DNA from: Bacillota bacterium
GTDB lineage: Bacteria > Bacillota > Clostridia > Lachnospirales > Lachnospiraceae
Length of the DNA stretch: 7,007 nt
Direction: 5' to 3'
Assembly (NCBI GenBank): GCA_023458855.1
Contig: JAEWWQ010000250.1
Span: forward strand, 1 to 7,007
Below are positions 1-6,137 of this stretch, in pieces. Position 1 is the first letter of the stretch, and every line of letters begins with the position of its first letter. The notes below the pieces were generated by a model. That model was not told where the DNA came from. It saw only the letters and a list, made by a program, of their open reading frames with translations, and ran no database searches. A program made the translations under genes and the position numbers.

Positions 1-21
1 TCTCCATAAAATCTCCATAAA
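1..21. repeat. tandem 11-bp-period direct repeat, possible regulator site
   Basis: The 10-base unit TCTCCATAAA occurs at 1-10 and again, identically, at 12-21, giving an 11-bp period. Two direct half-sites 11 bp apart are the known binding geometry of OmpR/PhoB-family response regulators, and the CATAAA part of each unit matches the second half of the enteric Pho-box half-site. The window also encodes a regulator of this family at 5406-6104. Whether it binds here is inference. The repeat starts at the window edge, so further copies could lie upstream. Confidence 0.45.
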
Positions 22-100
22 CAATCAGTAAGATAAAAAAACAGAAAGAGTTATACAAAAATTGGGCAAGATGTAATACAGGTAGTAACTCTAAATGCTG

Positions 101-107
101 AAGGAGG
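101..107 (+). promoter_or_regulatory. ribosome binding site of copA
   Basis: AAGGAGG at 101-107 is a near-perfect Shine-Dalgarno sequence 10 bases before the ATG at 118. It favours that ATG over the second in-frame ATG at 127, which would be 19 bases away. The reading frame stays open upstream to a TAA at 34-36, but has no better start there. Confidence 0.85.
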
Positions 108-117
108 AGAAGGAAGT

Positions 118-2577
118 ATGCAGGAAATGAATCTGAAAATTAGTGGTATGTCTTGTGCAGCATGTGCCAAAACAATAGAAAGAGTAACAAAAAAATTAGA
201 AGGAGTGACATCTTCTGTAGTCAATTTTTCTACAGAGAAATTGACCATAAAGTTTGATGAGAAAAAAATATCCATACCTGTTATCAGAGAAGCTGTAAGT
301 AAGGCAGGATATGAATTACTGGAAGAATCAAAGGAAAAAGAAATTACGATACCAATTGCGGGAATGACATGTGCATCATGTGCCAGCAGAGTTGAAAAAG
401 TTGTTTCTAAATTAGAAGGAATTTCAACGGCCTCTGTTAACCTTGCAACTGAAAGACTTGTAACAAAGTATAATCCTGAGAAGATAAGAATCTCAGAGAT
501 TAAGCAGGCGATTACAAAAGCAGGTTATAAGCCGTTGGAAATTGAAACCAAGGCGGCGGTAGATGAGGATAAGATCAGAAAACAAAAAGAAATAAAAACA
601 TTATGGACAAAATTTATAATCGCTGCCATTTTTTCCATACCGTTATTATATTTAGCAATGGGTTCCATGATATGGTGGCTGAGATTTCCGATTCCTAATA
701 TGTTGAAACCGATGCAATATCCATTAAATTATGTAATCGTGCAAATTATCTTAACCATTCCGGTATTAATTGTTGGAAATAAATTTTATTCTGTAGGGTT
801 TAAAGCAATTGTCAGACGAAGTCCCAACATGGATTCCCTGATTGCCATGGGAACTTCAGCTGCCGTTCTATACAGCTTATATTCCACTTATCGGATTATA
901 GTCGGAGACTTTAAATATGTAGATTCTTTATATTTTGAAACGGCAGCAGTAATTATTACTCTGATTTTATTGGGAAAATCACTGGAAGCTGTTTCAAAAG
1001 GAAAAACATCGGAAGCCATTAAAAAGCTAATGGGTCTTGCACCGAAAACAGCAATTGTCATACAAGATGGAAAGGAAGTCGAGTTACCGATAGAAGAAGT
1101 GGAAGTAAACGACATTATTCTTGTAAGGCCTGGTGAAAAAATACCAGTAGATGGTATCGTAGAGGAGGGACATACTTCCATAGACGAAGCTATGCTGACA
1201 GGTGAGAGTATTCCGATAGAAAAAAGAAAAGGGGATAAGGTTTACGCTGCGAGCATTAATAAAAACGGCTCCATCAGATTTAAAGCAACAAAAGTTGGAA
1301 GTGATACAGCCTTAGCGCAAATTATAAAATTAGTAGAAGATGCACAGGGTACAAAAGCTCCGATTGCACAGATGGCAGATATTGTTTCCGGATATTTCGT
1401 TCCAATCGTTTTTGTGATAGCACTTGTGGCTTCCCTTGGATGGCTGATCAGTGGGCAATCGATTGTATTTTCACTGACTATATTTATTTCAGTGCTCGTA
1501 ATAGCCTGCCCATGTGCACTCGGATTGGCTACACCGACGGCTATTATGGTAGGAACCGGAAAAGGAGCGGAATACGGAATATTGATCAAAGGAGGAGCTG
1601 CGCTGGAAACCACGCACAAGATTAATACAATCGTATTCGATAAAACAGGTACCATAACAGAAGGAAAGCCTGAAGTAACAGATATAATAACAATTGGTGA
1701 CATCACAAAAGGAAGAATATTACAGATCGCAGCATCAGCAGAAAAAGGATCTGAACATCCTCTTGGGGAGGCAATTGTTAATCATGCAGTAAAAGAAAAT
1801 CTGGAATTTATGAAACTGGATAGTTTTGAAGCAATACCAGGGTATGGAATCCAGGTAATGGAAGAAGGTATGAATATACTTTTGGGTAATAAAAAGCTAA
1901 TGGAGGAAAGAGGAATATCTCTTGCGGAATTAGAAAATGAGTCAGACAGGTTAGCGTCAGAAGGAAAGACACCTATGTATATCGCAATGGGAAATGAACT
2001 GGCTGGAATTATAGCAGTAGCCGATATTCTGAAGGAAAGTAGTGCCAAGGCTATTAAAAAGCTGCATGGAATGGGCATTGAAGTCGTTATGATTACTGGA
2101 GATAACCGAAGAACTGCAGAAGCAATTGCAAAACAGGTAGGAATAGACAGGGTCTTGTCTGAGGTACTTCCTCAGGACAAGTCAAATGAAGTGAAAAAGC
2201 TGCAGGGAGAAGGTAAGATGGTGGCAATGGTCGGAGACGGAATTAATGATGCACCGGCTTTGGCACAGGCAAATATAGGAATTGCCATCGGTTCCGGTAC
2301 AGATGTAGCAATGGAATCGGCAGACATCGTACTAATGAAGAGTGATTTGATGGACGTTCCAACAGCGATACAATTAAGTAAAAGTACAATTAGAAATATT
2401 AAACAAAACTTATTCTGGGCATTTGGATACAATGTACTCGGAATACCGGTAGCAGCAGGGGTATTGTATATTTTTGGAGGTCAGACACTGAATCCTATCT
2501 TTGCAGCAGCGGCGATGTCATTAAGTTCCGTATCGGTGTTGACAAATGCATTAAGATTAAAAAGTTTTAGACCATAG
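118..2577 (+). CDS. copA: Cu(+)-exporting P1B-type ATPase CopA, two HMA domains
   Basis: This 819-residue integral membrane pump most likely exports Cu(I) (possibly Ag(I)) from the cytosol at the cost of ATP. Two N-terminal HMA metal-binding domains carry GMSCAAC (C13, C16) and GMTCASC (C85, C88). Membrane segments begin near residue 165. The actuator loop has TGE at 361-363. The transport-site CPC motif is at 464-466 in the sixth helix. The phosphorylation motif DKTGT starts at D508, the nucleotide-binding HP pair is H547-P548, TGD is at 660-662 and GDGIND is at 706-711. The last two helices carry YN (771-772) and MSLSS (800-804), the residues that define the Cu(I)/Ag(I) subclass rather than the Zn/Cd pumps. 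The protein is full length with no broken motif. It leads a four-gene run, and no separate CopZ or CsoR/CopY lies inside the window. The substrate is inferred from these motifs and is well supported. Confidence 0.97.
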   Translation: MQEMNLKISGMSCAACAKTIERVTKKLEGVTSSVVNFSTEKLTIKFDEKKISIPVIREAVSKAGYELLEESKEKEITIPIAGMTCASCASRVEKVVSKLEGISTASVNLATERLVTKYNPEKIRISEIKQAITKAGYKPLEIETKAAVDEDKIRKQKEIKTLWTKFIIAAIFSIPLLYLAMGSMIWWLRFPIPNMLKPMQYPLNYVIVQIILTIPVLIVGNKFYSVGFKAIVRRSPNMDSLIAMGTSAAVLYSLYSTYRIIVGDFKYVDSLYFETAAVIITLILLGKSLEAVSKGKTSEAIKKLMGLAPKTAIVIQDGKEVELPIEEVEVNDIILVRPGEKIPVDGIVEEGHTSIDEAMLTGESIPIEKRKGDKVYAASINKNGSIRFKATKVGSDTALAQIIKLVEDAQGTKAPIAQMADIVSGYFVPIVFVIALVASLGWLISGQSIVFSLTIFISVLVIACPCALGLATPTAIMVGTGKGAEYGILIKGGAALETTHKINTIVFDKTGTITEGKPEVTDIITIGDITKGRILQIAASAEKGSEHPLGEAIVNHAVKENLEFMKLDSFEAIPGYGIQVMEEGMNILLGNKKLMEERGISLAELENESDRLASEGKTPMYIAMGNELAGIIAVADILKESSAKAIKKLHGMGIEVVMITGDNRRTAEAIAKQVGIDRVLSEVLPQDKSNEVKKLQGEGKMVAMVGDGINDAPALAQANIGIAIGSGTDVAMESADIVLMKSDLMDVPTAIQLSKSTIRNIKQNLFWAFGYNVLGIPVAAGVLYIFGGQTLNPIFAAAAMSLSSVSVLTNALRLKSFRP

Positions 2578-2593
2578 TGCCGCTGTAGCGGCA
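2578..2593 (+). other. intercistronic hairpin directly after the copA stop
   Basis: TGCCGC at 2578-2583 and GCGGCA at 2588-2593 form a perfect 6-bp stem with a TGTA loop, starting on the base after the TAG stop. No T-tract follows, so it does not look like an intrinsic terminator. It could be a transcript-stabilising or processing element that sets copA level relative to the genes behind it. The 3' arm overlaps the palindrome GGCATGCC (2590-2597), so a competing fold is possible. Confidence 0.55.
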
Positions 2594-2619
2594 TGCCAGG
2601 AAGTGTGTAAGATTTGTAT

Positions 2620-2643
2620 GCGCCTGTAGAGCGCAGAAGGGAG
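2620..2643 (+). promoter_or_regulatory. small hairpin plus ribosome binding site before the lipoprotein gene
   Basis: GCGC at 2620-2623 can pair with GCGC at 2631-2634 across a 7-base loop. The Shine-Dalgarno AAGGGAG follows at 2637-2643, 5 bases before the ATG at 2649. The same layout, ending in CAGAAGGGAG, recurs before the gene at 3923. The ribosome site is convincing, while the 4-bp stem is weak. Confidence 0.5.
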
Positions 2644-2648
2644 TCATA

Positions 2649-3320
2649 ATGAAAAACAGAATAAAAACAATAATACTTTTTTTAGGAGCCATGATAACAT
2701 TATCCGCATGTGCACAAACAGATGTAGTAGGTAAGACTGCCAAGACATCATTTGCAAATGTATTAAAAGCCATGCCGGATCAGCTTGAGGAGGATGAGAT
2801 GAACGGAGGCTGGTCATTGAGTGCACCGGATCAATCTGCAAGATTTATCTGGAGTAAGGATTACAGCAAGAGCCCGATTCATGACGTGATGATTGAATTT
2901 GATGCAGCACCGTTTATAGAAGCAGGGTTAGATGTATCAAAACTTGAGGAAGGCTTCTTTGAAGATAAAATTATGCTTGGAACAAAATTAGGAAATGATG
3001 AATTAAAGTATAATGGAGAGGCGACTGCAGATTCTTCTTTTAATAAAATCGTTGAACTCTATAGGGAATCAATAGGATACCATGAGGTTTTGGATCATTA
3101 TGGTGTTGATTTGGGAGATGGAAATAAATTCGAATGGGCGAAGGACATGAATACTAATGATAAGGATATTGTATTCGTAGTTGATCCTGAAATTTTTATT
3201 GAAGCAGGTGTCGATCCTGAAAAGGTAGAAGGCTGGGCTTATGCTTCGGTCGAAACAAAAGATGACAAAGGAAAAACAATTGAAGTAAAAAAATTTTTAA
3301 AACCATTTAATGTACAATAA
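2649..3320 (+). CDS. lipoprotein of unknown function with a duplicated domain
   Basis: I do not recognise this 223-residue protein. A lipoprotein signal peptide is clear: basic MKNRIK, a hydrophobic stretch from about 7 to 20, and lipobox LSAC with lipid-attached C21. The mature protein would be anchored outside the membrane. It consists of two diverged copies of one domain of about 75 residues, roughly 33-108 and 129-204. Matching points are TSF (33-35) with SSF (129-131), FIWSKD (66-71) with FEWAKD (161-166), and FIEAGLDVSKLE (89-100) with FIEAGVDPEKVE (183-194), at a constant offset of 94-96 residues. The only cysteine is the lipidated one, and there is no His- or Met-rich run, so nothing points to direct copper binding. 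Its position between copA and the DUF2318 gene suggests an envelope partner of that system. The start is set by AAGGGAG 5 bases upstream. The stop is at 3318-3320, followed by a 33-base gap. Confidence 0.88.
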   Translation: MKNRIKTIILFLGAMITLSACAQTDVVGKTAKTSFANVLKAMPDQLEEDEMNGGWSLSAPDQSARFIWSKDYSKSPIHDVMIEFDAAPFIEAGLDVSKLEEGFFEDKIMLGTKLGNDELKYNGEATADSSFNKIVELYRESIGYHEVLDHYGVDLGDGNKFEWAKDMNTNDKDIVFVVDPEIFIEAGVDPEKVEGWAYASVETKDDKGKTIEVKKFLKPFNVQ

Positions 3321-3337
3321 ATGATATTGAGAAATGG

Positions 3338-3347
3338 AAGGGAAGGA
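3338..3347 (+). promoter_or_regulatory. ribosome binding site that decides a TTG start
   Basis: AAGGGAAGGA at 3338-3347 ends 6 bases before the TTG at 3354-3356. The in-frame ATG at 3321 directly abuts the previous stop codon and is preceded only by AT-rich sequence without a Shine-Dalgarno match. The TTG is therefore the better start. Confidence 0.75.
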
Positions 3348-3353
3348 TTAAAA

Positions 3354-3890
3354 TTGAATCAGTTAAAAAAAGAAAACAGTAAGATTGCAAAGGCAGCAAT
3401 TGCCATGGTTCTGGTGATTGCAGCACTGTCAGGGATATTCTTTGCCATGAAGGGTAAGAATGATACACAAGAGCTGGAATCCAGTGCTGCCCGGAATGAG
3501 GTGGCAGATGCAAAGCTGTCAGAAAATGGAGATTTGGTAATACCAGTTGCGGAAGTGAGTGAAAAAGCAAATTTTTATGAATATGATGCAGACGGAACAA
3601 AACTGGAAGTCATTGCAGTCAAGGCGAATGACGGAACAATAAGAACAGCGTTTAATACCTGTCAGGTATGCTATAGTTCTGGAAGAGGTTATTATGAGCA
3701 GGAAGGTGATTCTCTTGTATGTCAAAACTGTGGAAACCGTTTTAAAGCAAGTGACGTAGAAGTTTCAAAAGGCGGATGTAATCCGGTCCCGATATTTGCC
3801 GAAAACAAAACCGTAGATGAAACAAATATAACAATATCCAAAGACTTTTTAAATGAAGCAAAAGCAATATTTGAAAACTGGAAATCATAA
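3354..3890 (+). CDS. membrane-anchored DUF2318 / FtrD-like five-cysteine protein
   Basis: From the TTG start this is 178 residues; an ATG at 3321 would add 11. A single N-terminal membrane anchor (about 11-33) would put the rest outside the cell. The C-terminal part matches my memory of the DUF2318 family (PF10080, FtrD-like, described as membrane iron-sulfur proteins). The signature is a FYEYDADG strand, then C103-x2-C106, a GRGYYEQEGD turn, C123-x2-C126 in VCQNCGNRF, and a final GGCNP with C142. Five cysteines could hold an Fe-S cluster, a metal ion or a redox disulfide. The family is linked to FtrABCD-type iron or copper-assisted transport. The DsbD_2-like gene starts 32 bases downstream, so this protein may exchange electrons or metal with it. 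The family call is strong; cofactor and partner are inference. Confidence 0.88.
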   Translation: MNQLKKENSKIAKAAIAMVLVIAALSGIFFAMKGKNDTQELESSAARNEVADAKLSENGDLVIPVAEVSEKANFYEYDADGTKLEVIAVKANDGTIRTAFNTCQVCYSSGRGYYEQEGDSLVCQNCGNRFKASDVEVSKGGCNPVPIFAENKTVDETNITISKDFLNEAKAIFENWKS

Positions 3891-3894
3891 GACA

Positions 3895-3916
3895 CGCCAA
3901 AGCGGCAGAAGGGAGG
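3895..3916 (+). promoter_or_regulatory. ribosome binding site with small hairpin before the HMA-DsbD_2 fusion gene
   Basis: AAGGGAGG at 3909-3916 is a strong Shine-Dalgarno 6 bases before the ATG at 3923. Just upstream, CGC at 3895-3897 can pair with GCG at 3902-3904 (or GCC at 3896-3898 with GGC at 3904-3906). The stem is too short to trust alone. The stretch AGCGGCAGAAGGGAG resembles AGCGCAGAAGGGAG before the gene at 2649. Confidence 0.5.
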
Positions 3917-3922
3917 AAAATC

Positions 3923-5359
3923 ATGAATAAAGTAATAAGAAAGCCATTACAGCTGGACGGTCTTACCTGCACGTCCTGTGAAACAAGAATCAAAAATAAG
4001 CTGAAAGTCATGGACGGGATTCGGGAAGTGGAAGTCAGTTTTGTGACCCAGGTCCTTGTAGTTACTTATGAGGAAGACAGGATTCAATTAGAAGATATTA
4101 TAAGGACCATAGAAGAACTCGATTATACAGTGAAGCGTGATGCTGTGGTTACTAAAAGCAAAGACGCAAAAAACTCGAATAGTCAGCTGGCAGTTATTGG
4201 AATCATACTTTTAGGACTCTATTTAATCATTAAGCATACGATAGGTTTTAATTTTATACCAGAAATCAGTCCGAATATGGGATATGCGGTCCTGTTTACG
4301 GTTGGGCTCTTGTCCTCTCTTCATTGTGTTGCAATGTGCGGTGGAATCAATCTTTCCCTATGTGTATCCCATAAATTTGATAATGAAGCAAATGGAAAAT
4401 TTTCCAAACTGACACCAAGCCTTATGTATAATGCAGGAAGAGTCATTTCCTATACGGTTTTGGGAGGAATTGTTGGTGCATTAGGATCTGTGTTCCGTAT
4501 TTCTAATACCGGAAGTGCTTTTATCTCAATGCTGGCTGGTGTTTTCATGGTTATCATGGGTCTGAATATGCTGAATATCTTCCCTGGTTTAAGAAAAATC
4601 AATCCACATATACCAGCTATATTTGCACAGAAGATCAATAGTCAGAAAAGAAATAAGGGTCCGTTTGTAGTAGGATTACTTAATGGTTTCATGCCTTGCG
4701 GACCACTTCAGGCAATGCAGTTATATGCACTTGGAACAGGAAGCTTTATAGCAGGAGCACTTTCCATGTTCTTGTTCAGTCTTGGAACCGTCCCGCTGTT
4801 ATTTGCCTTTGGTGTGTTGGGATCTATGCTGAGTTCCCGGTTTACAAAAAATATGGTAAAAATAAGTGCTATGCTTGTTATTGTATTAGGAGTTGCGATG
4901 TTAAACAGAGGACTTGCCTTTACTGGTACAACCTTGAGTTCCGGTATTGCCATGGCAAGTGAAAAAAAGGAAAGTACAAACACTGCTATTGTAAATGAAG
5001 ATGTACAGGAAATAACAACAACACTTTCTTCTGGAAGCTATACCCCTATTACAGTGCAGGCAGGTATTCCTGTTAAATGGACAATTCAGGCAGATGCGAA
5101 TAGTCTGAATGGCTGCAATAATGAAATCATCATACCAGAATATGACATCAGGCAAAAACTTGTTGCAGGAGAAAATGTAATTAACTTTACACCTGCAGAT
5201 ACAGGCAAATTTGGATATAGCTGTTGGATGGGAATGATAAGAAGCAGCATAACCGTATTAGAAGGTACACCGGGTATAGAGGCAACCGAACAAGAAGAAA
5301 CTTCGACAGAAGTCGATAATACTGGTCTTCCTGCCGGCTGCTGCGGCTATAATCTATGA
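3923..5359 (+). CDS. HMA / DsbD_2 (SafE-like) membrane / cupredoxin-like fusion protein
   Basis: This is a 478-residue three-part protein. Residues 8-72 are an HMA copper-chaperone-like domain with C16 and C19 in GLTCTSC (Leu instead of the usual Met). Residues 89-328 hold about seven membrane helices of the DsbD_2/"sulfite exporter TauE/SafE" type, with HCVAMCGGI (C135, C139) in the second helix and GFMPCGP (C259) in the fifth. DsbD-family proteins use cysteines in comparable helices to pass reducing power across the membrane. The basic loops at 222-246 and 306-312 fall on the cytosolic side, which puts the C-terminus outside. Residues 365-447 look like a cupredoxin fold: C398 in GCNNEIIIPE and C434, M436, M438 in GYSCWMGM, with no histidine. 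The tail ends in GCCGYNL (C473, C474). Cu(I) handling or thiol redox transfer between cytosol and envelope is likely; direction and substrate are unknown. It is last in the run begun by copA. Confidence 0.9.
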   Translation: MNKVIRKPLQLDGLTCTSCETRIKNKLKVMDGIREVEVSFVTQVLVVTYEEDRIQLEDIIRTIEELDYTVKRDAVVTKSKDAKNSNSQLAVIGIILLGLYLIIKHTIGFNFIPEISPNMGYAVLFTVGLLSSLHCVAMCGGINLSLCVSHKFDNEANGKFSKLTPSLMYNAGRVISYTVLGGIVGALGSVFRISNTGSAFISMLAGVFMVIMGLNMLNIFPGLRKINPHIPAIFAQKINSQKRNKGPFVVGLLNGFMPCGPLQAMQLYALGTGSFIAGALSMFLFSLGTVPLLFAFGVLGSMLSSRFTKNMVKISAMLVIVLGVAMLNRGLAFTGTTLSSGIAMASEKKESTNTAIVNEDVQEITTTLSSGSYTPITVQAGIPVKWTIQADANSLNGCNNEIIIPEYDIRQKLVAGENVINFTPADTGKFGYSCWMGMIRSSITVLEGTPGIEATEQEETSTEVDNTGLPAGCCGYNL

Positions 5360-5374
5360 ATTTAAGATAACTTA

Positions 5375-5397
5375 TGCTATAATAAAGGTGTTGGAGG
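5375..5397 (+). promoter_or_regulatory. extended -10 promoter and ribosome binding site of the response regulator gene
   Basis: TGC followed by a perfect TATAAT (5378-5383) makes a consensus extended -10 element. No good -35 hexamer lies 16-18 bp upstream, as is usual for this promoter class. Transcription would begin near 5390, leaving a leader of about 16 bases. GGAGG at 5393-5397 lies 8 bases before the ATG at 5406. It suggests that the two-component pair is transcribed independently, besides any read-through from upstream. Confidence 0.65.
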
Positions 5398-5405
5398 CAG
5401 CTGTT

Positions 5406-6104
5406 ATGAATGAATCAAAAAGAAAAGTACTGATTGTTGATGATGAACCAAAAATAATAGAGGCGGTAGCTGCATACCTTGAAAATAGCGGATATGATTC
5501 AATGACAGCCTATGACGGAGAACAGGCCTTATCCCTTTTTGAGAGAAGAAAACCAGATCTGGTTATTCTCGATCTGATGCTGCCTAAAATATCAGGGGAA
5601 GAAGTGTGTAAAGCAATCAGAAGGACTTCAAGGGTTCCCATTATTATGCTTACGGCAAAGATTGATGAATCTGAAAAAATAAACGGTCTAAATATAGGTG
5701 CGGATGATTATGTCACAAAGCCATTTAGTCCGCGCGAATTAATAGCAAGGATAAACAGCCTGTTTCGACGGGCAAACGAAGGAATCTCACCGCTTTTTAA
5801 TAGTATGAGCTGGAATAATAACGATCTTGAAATTGATCTGAATTCTTATACTGTGAAAAAAGCGGGTAGAATTGTAAATCTGACTCCAAATGAATTCAAA
5901 CTATTATGTGCTATGACTAAATATCCTAAAAAGACATTTACCAGAGAAGAATTGATTGAAATCGCATTTGGAATAGAATATGATGGTTATGAAAGGACAA
6001 TAGACTCGCACATAAAAAATCTGAGAAGTAAAATAGAAGATGATACAACAAATCCGAATTATATTGTTACGGTTCGGGGAGTCGGTTACAAATTTGGAAG
6101 TTAG
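5406..6104 (+). CDS. OmpR/PhoB-family response regulator
   Basis: This is a complete 232-residue DNA-binding response regulator. The receiver domain (about 6-120) has the acidic pair D12-D13, phospho-acceptor D56 in VILDLMLP, switch residue T83 and K105 in TKPFSP. The winged-helix domain (about 132-230) contains LTPNEFKLL, the recognition-helix region ERTIDSHIKNLRSKI and the wing RGVGYKF. Phosphorylation by the kinase encoded next is expected to promote dimer binding at direct repeats. The ATG at 5406 is chosen because GGAGG sits 8 bases upstream. A GTG at 5388 would add six residues but covers the ribosome site and lies about at the predicted transcription start. The gene ends in two adjacent TAG codons, 33 bases before the kinase. 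Its targets are not shown by the sequence; the adjacent copper and redox genes are the natural candidates. Confidence 0.96.
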   Translation: MNESKRKVLIVDDEPKIIEAVAAYLENSGYDSMTAYDGEQALSLFERRKPDLVILDLMLPKISGEEVCKAIRRTSRVPIIMLTAKIDESEKINGLNIGADDYVTKPFSPRELIARINSLFRRANEGISPLFNSMSWNNNDLEIDLNSYTVKKAGRIVNLTPNEFKLLCAMTKYPKKTFTREELIEIAFGIEYDGYERTIDSHIKNLRSKIEDDTTNPNYIVTVRGVGYKFGS

Positions 6105-6137
6105 TAGCAACAGTAGTGAGAAAGTTGGGATGAACTG

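Noticed and set aside
1..31. Tail of an upstream gene ending at the TAA of 29-31
   Set aside because: Only nine codons are visible and the stretch is occupied by the direct repeat, so no protein can be recognised.
72..90. Possible CopY cop box or palindromic operator in front of copA
   Set aside because: The stretch has TACA and GTA fragments but no TACAnnTGTA arrangement and no convincing inverted repeat.
37..117. In-frame upstream extension of CopA
   Set aside because: The frame is open from 37, but it contains no well-placed start codon, and the AAGGAGG at 101-107 fits the ATG at 118.
1440..1625. Open frame of 61 codons on the + strand inside copA
   Set aside because: It overlaps the conserved CPC region of copA in another frame, with no ribosome site and no recognisable protein features.
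1242..1706. 154-codon open frame on the - strand inside copA, and the other antisense frames across the window
   Set aside because: These are shadows of well-supported + strand genes, without start signals or family resemblance.
2578..2593. Rho-independent terminator after copA
   Set aside because: The stem is perfect but only 6 bp long and is followed by mixed sequence without a T-tract.
5333..5347. GCCG...CGGC inverted repeat near the end of the fusion gene as a terminator
   Set aside because: It is a 4-bp stem inside codons for a Gly/Cys-rich tail and has no T-run after it.
5388..5405. GTG start for the response regulator
   Set aside because: It would cover the ribosome site at 5393-5397 and begin at or before the predicted transcription start. 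The ATG at 5406 has correct spacing.
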